Source: Rhodopirellula halodulae (lineage in GTDB: Bacteria > Planctomycetota > Planctomycetia > Pirellulales > Pirellulaceae). From it: a DNA stretch of 64,000 bases. The notes under the pieces were generated by a model, which was not told the origin of the DNA, ran no database searches, and saw nothing but the letters and a program-made list of their open reading frames with translations. The translations under genes and the position numbers were made by a program. Where the stretch lies: positions 547,023-611,022 of the forward strand of contig NZ_JAJKFV010000011.1 of assembly GCF_020966775.1 (NCBI RefSeq). Direction: 5' to 3'. Positions within the stretch are counted from its first letter, which is position 1. Each line of letters begins with the position of its first letter. Positions 9,615 through 18,324 of the stretch are shown here, piece by piece.

Positions 9615-10765
9615 GTTCCTCACGGCGACAACTCGTCCTGCTTGGAATCGGACACACCAATGCCCATGTCGTTCGCCAGTGGCAATCGGATCCCATTCCG
9701 AATTGCGATTTGGTTTGCATCAGCAAATTTCCGACGGCAACTTACTCAGGCATGCTGCCCGGAACCCTGGGAAATCAGTTCAACGATGCGGAGTGGCGGA
9801 TTGATTTATCCACGCTCTGCGAACGAGCCGGGGCGAAACTGATTTTGGCCGCCACCAACGGCCTGGACCTCGACATGGGCTTGGTGAAATTCGAGAGTCA
9901 CGAGAGCGTTCGCTTTGATGCCTTGTCGATCGGTGTCGGATCGATGCCCGCTGGTTGGTCGGAACATGCCGACCAACCTTCGATGGTGCCCATCAAACCG
10001 ATGCAAACCTTTTTGCAACGTCTTGATACGCGACTGACCGAACGCCCCATCGCGGACGGCCGCCCCATGCAAATCGCCATCGTCGGTGGCGGCGTTGCCA
10101 GCGTTGAAATCGCCTTCTGTTTGCTGCAGCGATTGCGAAGCCGGTTTGAAACATATCCGTTTTCAATCACGATTTACACCAGCGACTCGAGTGTCGCCGG
10201 CGGAATGACAGCGGCCAGCGTTCGCAAAATCGAACGACTGCTTTCCACACGTGGCATCCAGGTGGTACCGAATCAACGTGTCACCAACGTCGCGGAAGCC
10301 AATCTTGTTTTGGAAAATGGTCAGACTCATTTGGCGGACGTTGTCATTTGGGCAACCGGTGCCACCGCACCACCCGTGCTGAAAAAGCTCGGCTTGGAAT
10401 GGGACGATCGCGGTTTTGTCGCCACCTCGGACACGCTGCAATCATTGACCGATCCGCGCATCTTCGCCGTGGGCGACGCTGGGACGATCTTGGAATCACC
10501 TGCTCCCAAAGCAGGTGTCTATGCCGTTCGACAAAGCCCGATTCTGTCGCACAACCTGCGGGCATTCTTTGCCAATGAATCGATGCAACGTTTCGAACCG
10601 CAGTCCAACTTTTTGAAGTTGCTCAACACCGGCGATGGCAAAGCCCTGTTGGAATACGGTCGGATCACCGTGCACGCCAAGTGGTGCTGGTACTTGAAAA
10701 ATTGGATTGACCAACGTTTCATTCGTCAGTTCCAAGAGTCGCAGCAAGAATCACGCATTCAGTAA
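9611..10765 (+). CDS. FAD/NAD(P)-dependent oxidoreductase (NDH-2/SQR-like, SelD-N-terminal type)
   Basis: 384 residues. N-terminal nucleotide-binding motif GIGHTNAHVV, a second dinucleotide fold IVGGGVASVEIA near residue 158, and the family end motif IFAVGDAGTI. The sequence resembles the pyridine-nucleotide oxidoreductase domain found fused to selenophosphate synthetase, but no SelD domain is present. It overlaps the rhodanese gene, so it may oxidise or reduce a sulfur species and pass electrons to quinone. A general NADH dehydrogenase role is also possible. Confidence 0.85.
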   Translation: MSSSRRQLVLLGIGHTNAHVVRQWQSDPIPNCDLVCISKFPTATYSGMLPGTLGNQFNDAEWRIDLSTLCERAGAKLILAATNGLDLDMGLVKFESHESVRFDALSIGVGSMPAGWSEHADQPSMVPIKPMQTFLQRLDTRLTERPIADGRPMQIAIVGGGVASVEIAFCLLQRLRSRFETYPFSITIYTSDSSVAGGMTAASVRKIERLLSTRGIQVVPNQRVTNVAEANLVLENGQTHLADVVIWATGATAPPVLKKLGLEWDDRGFVATSDTLQSLTDPRIFAVGDAGTILESPAPKAGVYAVRQSPILSHNLRAFFANESMQRFEPQSNFLKLLNTGDGKALLEYGRITVHAKWCWYLKNWIDQRFIRQFQESQQESRIQ

Positions 10766-10853
10766 TCACCACGTTCTCGGCTGCGACGGTTAAGATACGG
10801 CAGTTCGTTTCTTGATCCGTTGCTTCGTTCCGTGCCAACAGGGAGGATGTCCG

Positions 10854-11810
10854 ATGCGACACGACGTGTTGTCCACCGCCATGGTTGTCATCACGGTCTG
10901 CTTGATTTCGACACTCTGCGTTGCAACCTCCATCCAAGCTCAGTCCCAACCAGCCATTCAATGGGTCGAAACAAGCCAACTCCCCAAGGGACAGGGATTC
11001 GCGGCTCGCTTCGTTGCCGATCGAAACATCGCCAGCCACGAAGACGTCCTCTTTGCCGACGATTTCGAAACAGGTGAGCTGGGTGCGAAATGGGACGACA
11101 TCAGCAACCGAGCCCATGCGCTCGCCTATGTGCCCCCGTCCGGTGATTTGTCGTTGCTCGGTGAACGATCGTTGCAAGTCTCGGCGAAGTTGAACGAAAA
11201 CACCGGGGGCGGCTTCACCAAATGGTTTGCTTCCACCGACCGTTTGTTCATTCGCTTCTACACAAAATTTGATGCGAACTGCGACTACGTGCATCACTTC
11301 TGCACGCTCCGCGCGAACAAGTCTTTGCAGGGGAAAGAACGTTGGAGCGGCTTTGGAGGTGCTGGTTTGTTGCCCGATGGCGACGAACGTTTTTCCACCG
11401 CGATTGAACCGTGGGGGAACTGGGGCAAATGGCAGCCTCCGGGACGCTGGAACTTCTACAGCTATTGGCACACGATGAAACCAAGCCCTGATGGAAAGTA
11501 TTGGGGCAACGGCTTCCGTCCCGAAGAGCAACCGAAAATCGAGCGTGGACATTGGATCTGTGTTGAATTCATGCTTCAACACAACACGCCCGGCGAAGAG
11601 GACGGCGAGCAGGCATACTGGATCGACGGCGAACTCCGAGGCCATTGGCGAGGCTTCAATTGGCGAACCAATCCCTCGCTGCTGGCCAACGCGTTCACAC
11701 TGGAAAGCTATGTGACCGATCGCTGGACTCAGCAGACTCACAACACGGTCTTCTTCGACAATGTGGTGATTGCGAAGCAGTACATTGGACCGTCGGGAGC
11801 TCCCAAGTGA
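10854..11810 (+). CDS. Secreted protein of unknown function, probable jelly-roll fold
   Basis: 318 residues from the ATG at 10854 (GGGAGG is 13-8 bases upstream), with a signal peptide ending near SIQAQ. Contains typical features of a concanavalin/polysaccharide-lyase-like beta sandwich: DDFETGELGAKWDD, RLFIRFYTKFD, a Trp-rich centre and an ending TVFFDNVVIAKQYIGP. I do not recognise a named family. The following gene encodes a deacetylase-like protein, so a role in polysaccharide processing is plausible. Confidence 0.7.
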   Translation: MRHDVLSTAMVVITVCLISTLCVATSIQAQSQPAIQWVETSQLPKGQGFAARFVADRNIASHEDVLFADDFETGELGAKWDDISNRAHALAYVPPSGDLSLLGERSLQVSAKLNENTGGGFTKWFASTDRLFIRFYTKFDANCDYVHHFCTLRANKSLQGKERWSGFGGAGLLPDGDERFSTAIEPWGNWGKWQPPGRWNFYSYWHTMKPSPDGKYWGNGFRPEEQPKIERGHWICVEFMLQHNTPGEEDGEQAYWIDGELRGHWRGFNWRTNPSLLANAFTLESYVTDRWTQQTHNTVFFDNVVIAKQYIGPSGAPK

Positions 11811-11871
11811 AACGTTCGGTATGGCTCACCTACTCGCGGTCTCAGCTTCGAAACAACAGGCGGTGCAGGCA

Positions 11872-13305
11872 ATGAAGTTGCAACCTCAGTCCGATACCCG
11901 AGACCGCCGGCAGTTCATCCAGGCTTCGGCCTGGGGCGCCGCATCGCTTCTTGCTTCTGCGAAATCAGCCAGCCTCGCTGCCAACCCGTTGCAACTGATT
12001 CGCTCTGAAGGGGTGAAGATCCTTCTGCCACGCAATCGCGTGCCGTTGTCATTCATCATCGATGACTCGACTTGCTTGGTGAACATGGGGCACTTTTGCA
12101 ATCCACAGTTTGCCACGGCTTGGCCGAAACGCTCGGAGTACCAAAAGCCCTGGAGGGCTTGGCCGCGCGAGATCCCCGACACCTTCGTTCGCCGGTTTGG
12201 TCAGTGGTGCATGCAACACGGCGTCAAAGGCAAATACAGCATCGTGCCGTATCCGGCTTGTGTGGGATGGCTCGACAGGGAACTGCCGGGCTGGTCACGG
12301 ACTGAGCTGCAATCCAGTCTGAAAACCGTTCGAGAATGGATGGTGCCTCACTGGGACATTCATCCCGAGATGCTCACACACACCCGAGTGATCGACCTCA
12401 AAACGGGCAGACCAATGGACGAGATCAGCTCAGCCACCATGGAAAACTCGTTCCCGCAACGAAAGATCAGCGTTGATCACTTGGCCTCTTACCTGGCCTA
12501 CGCGTTACGCATCTTGAAAAACTGCGACTTGCCTTGCGAAGGCATCACAACTCCCGGTGGTTTTGGCAATGCGATGAAGGCTGAACTTCCCATCGCGGTC
12601 GACCAAGCTGTTCGCGATGTGTACGGCGTCGAGTTACCTCACTACTTCAAGTACGTCGTGTCCGATGACCAAAGCACCGAACCAAGGCTCGAACATTTAA
12701 GAAACGCCGGAACCGATGATGTACGCGTCACCGTCAATGTTCCTGCTGGAACGGGCGATTGGTTCGGTGGTTGGCAAGGCGATGTGTTGTCGGAACCAGA
12801 TCGCTACTGCAACCAAGACGCGACCTCCGGCCGTATGGTCGAACTGATTGAGCGACGCCAACCCGCGGTGATGCTCTGTCACTGGCCGGGGATGTACAGC
12901 AACGGCAGTGAAGAAGGTTTCGATGCGTTCAAGCGAGTCGTTGTTTCCTTGGCCTCAAGATTCGCCAATGAGACCATGTGGATGAAGGTCAGTGAAATTG
13001 GACGCTATTGGGCCGCGAAAGAACTGACCCAAATTGAGTCAACTGACAACGGCCTAAATTTGAAAGCCCCATTCGCGACGAACGATTTCACCATCGAAAT
13101 CAATGGCGCAACTGGCCCGGTCGCCATCCAACAAGGCGAAGAGCAAACCATGCTTCAAGAAGTCGCATCCCCCGCAGCACTGACGGCGGGAACCTGGCAC
13201 GCCAAACAGCAATCCATCATCGCCTGTTTCAATCTCCCCAAAGGCAACTCACGCGTTGCCTTTTCAGCAACTGCGTTGCTAACAAAAGAATCCAACTCAC
13301 GTTGA
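11872..13305 (+). CDS. Tat-exported polysaccharide deacetylase-like protein
   Basis: 477 residues from the ATG at 11872, picked because it puts a twin-arginine signal at the N-terminus (DRRQFIQASAWGAASLLAS). The mature part has a deacetylase-like barrel pattern: LSFIIDDSTCLVNMGHF, a KYSIVPYPACVGW segment, HWDIHPEMLTHT and a late MLCHWPGMY, providing Asp and His candidates for metal binding. The last roughly 140 residues form an extra beta domain. Its last ten codons and terminator are repeated 4.19 kb downstream (17464-17596). Confidence 0.7.
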   Translation: MKLQPQSDTRDRRQFIQASAWGAASLLASAKSASLAANPLQLIRSEGVKILLPRNRVPLSFIIDDSTCLVNMGHFCNPQFATAWPKRSEYQKPWRAWPREIPDTFVRRFGQWCMQHGVKGKYSIVPYPACVGWLDRELPGWSRTELQSSLKTVREWMVPHWDIHPEMLTHTRVIDLKTGRPMDEISSATMENSFPQRKISVDHLASYLAYALRILKNCDLPCEGITTPGGFGNAMKAELPIAVDQAVRDVYGVELPHYFKYVVSDDQSTEPRLEHLRNAGTDDVRVTVNVPAGTGDWFGGWQGDVLSEPDRYCNQDATSGRMVELIERRQPAVMLCHWPGMYSNGSEEGFDAFKRVVVSLASRFANETMWMKVSEIGRYWAAKELTQIESTDNGLNLKAPFATNDFTIEINGATGPVAIQQGEEQTMLQEVASPAALTAGTWHAKQQSIIACFNLPKGNSRVAFSATALLTKESNSR

Positions 13306-13404
13306 CGCGGATACCAGGCACGAAAAAGCCGACGCCGGAATGATCCAGTGTCGGCTTTTGATTCGGTCGTGAATGACGTGTAGCTGTCAAATTCTCTGAA
13401 GTTG
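13274..13404. repeat. Left copy of a 131-133 bp imperfect direct repeat
   Basis: Starts CGTTGCT in the last codons of the deacetylase gene and runs through its stop and terminator to GAAGTTG. The copy at 17464-17596 aligns along the whole length, with scattered changes and a 2-base indel. The two bound 4.2 kb of accessory genes. Confidence 0.85.
13324..13359. terminator. Bidirectional rho-independent terminator
   Basis: AAAAGCCGAC (13324-13333) pairs perfectly with GTCGGCTTTT (13350-13359) around a 16-base loop. The A-run and T-run on the two sides allow termination on either strand; it follows the deacetylase gene by 18 bases. Confidence 0.85.
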
Positions 13405-13570
13405 AACAAACCACACCTCCCTCAAACCGACTCTCCTCCACTTTCTTGCGGGGATGGTGCTTGCGCGGGGATCGGCGGGCCCAATTTCGGGCCGTTCTTG
13501 TTCCCACTTGAGTCGCATCGCGTTTTCGTCGTCTTTTGCAAGGCGTACCGTCGCTACCGAGCAAAAAACC

Positions 13571-13601
13571 AATTGATTTTTGTATCACAAATGAAACAAT
13601 T
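13571..13601. promoter_or_regulatory. Candidate operator of the XRE/Fic pair
   Basis: Within an AT-rich island 76 bases before the antitoxin gene, TTTGT-ATC-ACAAA (13579-13591) is nested in AATTG ... CAATT (13571-13601). A dyad at this place is what an autoregulating XRE antitoxin would bind; no direct evidence beyond symmetry and position. Confidence 0.4.
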
Positions 13602-13676
13602 AAAGAGCTATCGATGAGTTGCGGTTTCCTGCCCAATTTGCGAATCAGCTCCTCCATATGACGCGGACCTGTCGCC

Positions 13677-14054
13677 ATGAGCCTTCCAGAAATCGTCGCC
13701 CGCATTCAAGAACGAAAACGAGACCTCGACATCTCTGTTTCGGATCTTGCGCGTCGCAGCGGTGTTTCGCAGGCCACGGTCATTCGGATTCTCGGTGGTG
13801 AGGACCAAGAATTCTCTTTCGCAAAGTTGCAGGCCATTCTGCTCGCGTTGGGCATCTCTTTCGATCTAACAGAGATTCCTGCTGAGCAATTCCGAGACCA
13901 GATTGCGACTGCAAAAGCCAAACGTTTGATTGCACTCACGCAGGGTAATGTGGCTCTCGAGTCACAAGCTGTCTCGCAGGCTTCGGCTCAATCGCATCTC
14001 GAAGAAGCAAAAGCTCGCATTGTTTCGTCCAGTCGAAAACTGTGGGCGTCATGA
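13677..14054 (+). CDS. XRE-family HTH antitoxin/regulator
   Basis: 125 residues. Helix-turn-helix near residues 18-40 (ISVSDLARRSGVSQATVIRIL), then a helical segment ending in a Lys/Arg-rich tail. The stop TGA overlaps the ATG of the Fic gene (ATGA at 14051-14054). An XRE gene before and coupled to a Fic gene is the usual antitoxin-toxin order, and such antitoxins normally repress their own operon. Confidence 0.82.
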   Translation: MSLPEIVARIQERKRDLDISVSDLARRSGVSQATVIRILGGEDQEFSFAKLQAILLALGISFDLTEIPAEQFRDQIATAKAKRLIALTQGNVALESQAVSQASAQSHLEEAKARIVSSSRKLWAS

Positions 14055-14673
14055 ATGCTGGTAGTGGCGAGAGTACGGGGCTTGGTTCGAGCGGGAAGGA
14101 TGACGACGCGCCGTTTGATGGATCAGGGCTCAAGCTCAAGACGGTCAAGACAAGGCGCGAGCTCACCGAAGTCGAGTTTGCATCGATCCTTCGCGTAACG
14201 GAGAAATACCTCCTATCGAAACCATCCCGGAAGATCGCGTCGTTCAATTTTGACTGGCTTCTAGGACTCCATCAGGAAATGCTTGGTTCAATTTGGAGCT
14301 GGGAGGCGAGATCCGATCGACTGAAAAGAACATCGGAGTGAGCCCCAATATCATCGCCGCGGAACTCGGCGTTATTTCGATGGAGTCCGACAAAAGACAC
14401 AACGAAACGGGCGCTCTCGTGATCGCAACCGCCGCTGAGTTTCATCATCGCGTGGTTTGGGTTCATCCCTTTGAAGATGGCAATGGTCGATGGGCTCGAC
14501 TATTGGCAAACATCTGGCTGATGCAACATGACCAACCAGCAACACTCTGGCCGGCGACCGACTTGCGAAACAAAGAGAGTCCGATTCGCGACGAGTACAT
14601 TGCTGCAATCAAAGCAACTGACTCGCGAAACTATGGACCGCTGATTGACTTACACCAAAAGTTCAGCGAGTGA
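14051..14673 (+). pseudogene. Fic-domain toxin, frameshifted
   Basis: Two frames together give one Fic protein of about 207 residues of the mobile-mystery-protein-B type. Frame one (14051-14341) carries the N-terminal part up to HQEMLGSIWSW; frame two continues from about 14303 with GEIRSTEKNIGV and holds an intact AMPylation motif HPFEDGNGRWAR. Loss of one base near 14303-14305 explains the break (expected W-x-GEI). Either the toxin is inactive or this is a sequencing error. Fic enzymes modify target proteins with AMP. The coupled antitoxin gene is intact. Confidence 0.8.
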
Positions 14674-14704
14674 CAGCGTCACCCAATGGAGCCAAAGAAT
14701 AACT

Positions 14705-14824
14705 ATGTCGAGTTTCGCTCCCACTCAAGGTCGCTACCTTTCGTTCATACTGGCCTACACCGAGGGATTCGGTTTGCCGCCCGCCGAATCAAAAATCGCG
14801 GACGCGTTGAAACCCTCGACGTAA
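14705..14824 (+). pseudogene. Remnant of a LexA-like winged-helix protein
   Basis: A short frame (39 residues) reading TQGRYLSFILAYTEGFGLPPAESKIAD and then a stop. This matches the start of a small winged-helix protein family often found beside IS630-type transposases in planctomycetes, but it is cut before the recognition helix. Probably a fossil. A longer overlapping frame (14686-15348) reads through it. Confidence 0.5.
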
Positions 14825-14970
14825 AGCTCGCCAATTTTCACGAAGCCATCCAAACTGCGATATGTTGGACCACTTCTCATCTTCACGCGTACGAGATTGG
14901 CAGAGTCCTCTACACCGATCCGAGAATGCTGGACGATGTGTTTCCCGATCCATCCGAGAAACGCACTGCG
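14821..14970 (+). pseudogene. Remnant of a pRiA4b ORF-3-like protein
   Basis: In the frame that continues to 15348, LANFHEAIQTAICWTTSHLH and YEIGRVLYTDP match the start of plasmid pRiA4b ORF-3-like proteins, which are mobile-element passengers of unknown function. Only about 50 residues are left, directly joined to transposase-like sequence. Confidence 0.5.
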
Positions 14971-15348
14971 CCGGTGCAACTTTTTCAACAAGCAAAGACC
15001 GTCTTGTCGACATCCAAGCATCTCAACAACGAACCGATCAGCGAGCAGGTTGATCTAAATCCACAACAAGTCAGCGTCTGCCGCAAGCGATGGCGGGACA
15101 ATTGGCAACGATTGATCTCCGTCGAATGCTCCGAGTCGTTACGAGAACTCAAGAGACAGATTGAAACACTGTTGGCTGACCTGCCTCGACCGGTCATGCC
15201 GTCTCGCTTCACAGCCGAGCAGCAAGCGGCGATCGTTTCGAATGCCTGTGAAGATCCGAGGCAATGGGATCTTCGAACCGACGTTGCTTGCGGTTCAAGC
15301 TGTCTCGATTCAAATCTCAATCCACATAGAAAACTGGCCTCCCAATGA
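14971..15348 (+). pseudogene. N-terminal fragment of an IS630-like transposase
   Basis: Continues the same open frame. LFQQAKTVLSTS, then NPQQVSVCRKRWRD and RFTAEQQAAIVSNACEDP follow the order of the N-terminal helix-turn-helix of IS630-family transposases. The frame degenerates after the last motif and no DDE catalytic domain follows, so this is at most a relic. The IS630 match is from pattern memory and moderate. Confidence 0.4.
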
Positions 15349-16157
15349 GTGAGTCGTACGAGCCACCGACGGGTGAAGAACTTTCAACAGTTGATGTGGC
15401 AGACTGTGAATACACGTCCGGGTTGATTGAAATTGACGGCCTCATTTCAGAATCAGGCCAAGGCGGCTGGCCTGGGGAAGGTCGCTACACCGTTCACTCG
15501 TTCACCATGGCGGCATGGCGGAGGACAGGACAATCGGTGCGAAACGAAACCTTACTCCTGCTTCGGCCAGTGCCAGAGACAGCATCGTATTTCGGTGACT
15601 TTCAAGCGGGCACGTTGCACCGTTTTGAAGTCTTGTTGTCGGTCGACCAAACCCGTGCAATCGTGTCCAAAATCGTCGAAGAGAACATCAAGGACGACGA
15701 ACTGGAAGCGATCGCAATTGAACTCGCGCGTCCAGTCGTGTTGCAAACGGAAAGGTTCGGTGAACTGACTTTGAATCGCAGCATCCATTGGTTCGAAGGT
15801 GTCGCGAATTGGAACAGTCAGGAAGTCGAAATCTCGCTTGAGACCGACGAGGATTTAGACATCACCAACCAACTCGAAACCGCGGAAACACTTTTCGCAA
15901 ACGCAGCCGAATGGCAAGAGAAAATCAACGCGTTCGCTGTCGCCGAGAAACTAGAGCTTGCAAACGATTGGCAAGAAAAGGGACAGAAGTTGGATGCAGA
16001 TGAATTCCTCCAACGGATGTCGCTGAACTCAATCACGATCAAACCGGACGGTGAGTTCGAGTTTTGGCACGACGACGGCGACATTTTTTTTGGCCATTCC
16101 ATTCAGATCAGTGGTTCTCTGACGCAGGGATTGACTGATTCGGACATCCCCGGATAG
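15345..16157 (+). CDS. DUF2262 domain protein
   Basis: 270 residues, cytoplasmic, acidic. The C-terminal half (about 138-268) has the DUF2262 pattern: FGELTLNRSIHWFEG, a long helical centre, and ITIKPDGEFEFWHDDGDIFF followed by GHSIQISG. The function of the family is unknown. The N-terminal half is not recognised. The ATG at 15345 overlaps the end of the transposon remnant frame; 12 bases separate it from the next gene. Confidence 0.75.
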   Translation: MSESYEPPTGEELSTVDVADCEYTSGLIEIDGLISESGQGGWPGEGRYTVHSFTMAAWRRTGQSVRNETLLLLRPVPETASYFGDFQAGTLHRFEVLLSVDQTRAIVSKIVEENIKDDELEAIAIELARPVVLQTERFGELTLNRSIHWFEGVANWNSQEVEISLETDEDLDITNQLETAETLFANAAEWQEKINAFAVAEKLELANDWQEKGQKLDADEFLQRMSLNSITIKPDGEFEFWHDDGDIFFGHSIQISGSLTQGLTDSDIPG

Positions 16158-16169
16158 GAGACGTCGTTG

Positions 16170-16670
16170 ATGAACTCATTTGAGCAAATCTGGGAATCAT
16201 CCCGGGACAACGCTTACTCCTGGGGCTACCCAGTGGTGGTTGGCAGCGGCGTTTGCATGCTCATCATATTATCGGTCATTCGGAATGATGCGTTCCGCCG
16301 TTTGCTAAAGCTGGCTGTCATCTTTGGATTGGCCATCCTAGCAACCTATTGGTCGGCTTCAGAAATTCATGAAAAGTGGCGAATCAGAGGTGACTGGGCA
16401 GACACACATCCGGAACAGATGACACCCGAAGGCTACGAAGCACTGACCATCGACGGCGCCAATCGTGCTTTAGGCCCTTTGATCTACGGTTTTCAGGCGT
16501 TCCTAATATTCGGCATCGCCGCACTGATCTTGTTCGTCATCCGGGCCTCGAAAGACAAGGCGTCCTCAGCAGCGATTTCTATTACTACGCCTGCAGTTGA
16601 AACCGAACCGGTGAAGGAAAGAGGAGAAAGTCTTCACCCGGACAACCCATATCACCCACCAGCATCGTGA
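16170..16670 (+). CDS. Small membrane protein of unknown function
   Basis: 166 residues. The ATG at 16170 follows GGAGA (16157-16161). Three hydrophobic segments: about 15-35, 45-65 and 108-130. The C-terminal tail is hydrophilic and ends NPYHPPAS, a Tyr-His-Pro-rich ending seen in many planctomycete membrane proteins. No known domain. Probably co-transcribed with the DUF2262 gene. Confidence 0.65.
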   Translation: MNSFEQIWESSRDNAYSWGYPVVVGSGVCMLIILSVIRNDAFRRLLKLAVIFGLAILATYWSASEIHEKWRIRGDWADTHPEQMTPEGYEALTIDGANRALGPLIYGFQAFLIFGIAALILFVIRASKDKASSAAISITTPAVETEPVKERGESLHPDNPYHPPAS

Positions 16671-16769
16671 CTTCGACGTCTGCGATACAACACGATCGCG
16701 AATAGCTTCACCGAGCGAGAATCTTGCAGCTTGATTGACGACCAGGTTCGTCCCTCATTCGAGCAGAGA

Positions 16770-17375
16770 TCAAAAACTGTTTTCGAGCGTGACTTCGTCC
16801 AAAGGCAATTGGCCAGGTTTGGGCCACGGGTCTTGGGTGCCTTTTCCGATGGCGACCATGGGCCCCATCACGTGGTCGTCGGGGAGGTTGATCAGTTTGG
16901 CAACTGCTTCGATGTCAAAGCCGATCATCGGGCAAGACTGATAGCCCATGCCCTGAGCGGCCAGCATCATCGTTTGCATCGCGATGCCGATGGAGCGTTG
17001 AGCTTCGTCACGCTGCAACCATTCGCGTCCATCATGAAACGGCCCCATCCAACTCACCAACATCTCCGCGACTTCCTTTGGTGCGTTGGCGAAGTAGCGT
17101 GAGGGTTCCTTATTCCACGCCTTCATGTCGGCGGTGAAGAGAACCAGCAGCGACGCGTCGGTCATTTGGGACTGATCGTTTCCATGCTCCGTGCGGATCT
17201 TTGCCCTCAGGTCTGGGTCACGCAAGATCACAAACCGCCAGTGCTGGATGTTGAAACTGGTGGGGGACAGCAGCGTCGTTTCCAACAGTTCTTTCTCCTC
17301 CGCCGCGGTCATTTTGTGATTGGCGTCGAAGTGCTTCACGGCCCGACGGTTGAAGATGGCGTCTTTCACTTGCAT
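16770..17375 (-). CDS. Nitroreductase family protein
   Basis: 201 residues from the ATG at 17375 (MQVKDAIFNRRAVKHFD, the standard family start; a frame open to 17462 is not needed). FMN-binding signatures are present: NRRAVKHFD, SPTSFNIQHWRFVIL, and GYQSCPMIGFDIEAVAKLINLP. Reduces nitro compounds or quinones with NAD(P)H. It lies on the opposite strand to its neighbours, inside the repeat-bounded segment. Confidence 0.9.
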   Translation of the reverse strand: MQVKDAIFNRRAVKHFDANHKMTAAEEKELLETTLLSPTSFNIQHWRFVILRDPDLRAKIRTEHGNDQSQMTDASLLVLFTADMKAWNKEPSRYFANAPKEVAEMLVSWMGPFHDGREWLQRDEAQRSIGIAMQTMMLAAQGMGYQSCPMIGFDIEAVAKLINLPDDHVMGPMVAIGKGTQDPWPKPGQLPLDEVTLENSF

Positions 17376-17463
17376 GTCTTTGACTCGAAAGAGAACTGCT
17401 CTGGGAACCTCCAAGAGATGGTTCCAAAACGCAAACCCCCGCCACTCTCGCGGGCGATCCACC

Positions 17464-17596
17464 CGTTGCTCTCAAAAGGTCCCGACTCGCGTTAACGCGG
17501 AAACAGAGAAACGAAAAAAGCCGACGCCGGAATGATCCGATGTCGGCTTTTGATTCGGTCGTGAATGACGTGCAGCAGTCAAATTCACTGAAGTTG
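17464..17596. repeat. Right copy of the 131-133 bp imperfect direct repeat
   Basis: Partner of 13274-13404, at a constant offset of 4190 bases in its first part. Its beginning still reads as the last codons of the deacetylase gene (LLSKGPDSR-stop against LLTKESNSR-stop), although no gene precedes it here. This looks like a copied gene 3' end plus terminator. Confidence 0.8.
17516..17551. terminator. Bidirectional rho-independent terminator, second copy
   Basis: AAAAGCCGAC (17516-17525) pairs with GTCGGCTTTT (17542-17551), the same hairpin as at 13324-13359 inside the direct repeat. Here it insulates the recombinase operon from the nitroreductase region. Confidence 0.8.
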
Positions 17597-17858
17597 TGGG
17601 CGACCGGCGGTTTTCAAACTCTTGTGGGATTCTAACCGTTGGTCAGAACACTTGGCAGATTATGTAGTGATTTTCTCTTAGGAATTGCTCGATCTCGGGG
17701 ATCGGTTTGTTCGTTACCGTTCCTTGGTGGGGTGAATATTTTTTTGATTGGCTTGAATTCTACTTTGGCGCGCAGGCGAACGGTAGGACGGCATAGGTAA
17801 CCGGGGAGGGAGCGTTTGGTTGCTCCCGGTTGCTTGTCGTTCTTTCAAAGGGTTGCGT

Positions 17859-18119
17859 GTGGGTAAGTCGGATTTTGATGTGGCTGAGTTGTCGCCAGAT
17901 GCGCGACGACGGGCTGTGGCTGAGTTGCTTGGTCGCGGTGTGGGGCGATGGAAACGGTTTTGCCTGGAAGCTGTTTCGGGAACTCTTGAAGACTCTTTGG
18001 GAAAACGGCTTGAGGCGGGTCGGTTTCCAGGGCTCTCTGTGACGGACGCGGTTTCTGAGCGGCAGATGACCGCGGCCGAATCCATTCCTTCTTTCACAGA
18101 GGTACCCATTCATGAGTGA
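17859..18119 (+). CDS. Small protein of unknown function, first gene of recombinase operon
   Basis: 86 residues from a GTG at 17859 (AAGGG just upstream; the frame is open to 17820). Basic N-terminal helix ELSPDARRRAVAELLGRGVG, no known domain. It is accepted as a gene because its stop overlaps the next ATG, as do all four downstream junctions. Possibly a DNA-binding accessory factor for the recombinase. Confidence 0.55.
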   Translation: MGKSDFDVAELSPDARRRAVAELLGRGVGRWKRFCLEAVSGTLEDSLGKRLEAGRFPGLSVTDAVSERQMTAAESIPSFTEVPIHE

Positions 18120-18324
18120 TGCAAGACGCAGCAATATCGCTGCCATTCTTTCGCGTGCATTGACTCGATGCCGGACCAAGGCAGAACAATCTTCGACGCA
18201 ATGTGCGATCTACACTCGCCAGTCGAATCAAGTTGACGTCGAACAAGATTCCGATTCGCTCGACAAAAATGATATGTCGATCGTCTCCGAAACGGAGCAA
18301 GCTAACACGGAGGTGAGCCGATGA
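18112..18324 (+). CDS. Small protein containing a decayed recombinase N-terminus
   Basis: 70 residues. The segment QCAIYTRQSNQ ... VEQDSDSLD is a clear degenerate copy of the start of the serine recombinase encoded 0.7 kb downstream (RCAIYTRKSTE ... DQEFNSLD). The catalytic Ser is kept but everything after the first roughly 25 residues is lost. A good ribosome site (GAGG) precedes it, and it overlaps both neighbours, so it may still be translated. Confidence 0.6.
   Translation: MSDARRSNIAAILSRALTRCRTKAEQSSTQCAIYTRQSNQVDVEQDSDSLDKNDMSIVSETEQANTEVSR

Noticed and set aside
17166-17495. 109-codon plus-strand ORF opposite the nitroreductase
   Set aside because: Shadow ORF. Only its last ten codons matter, as part of the direct repeat.
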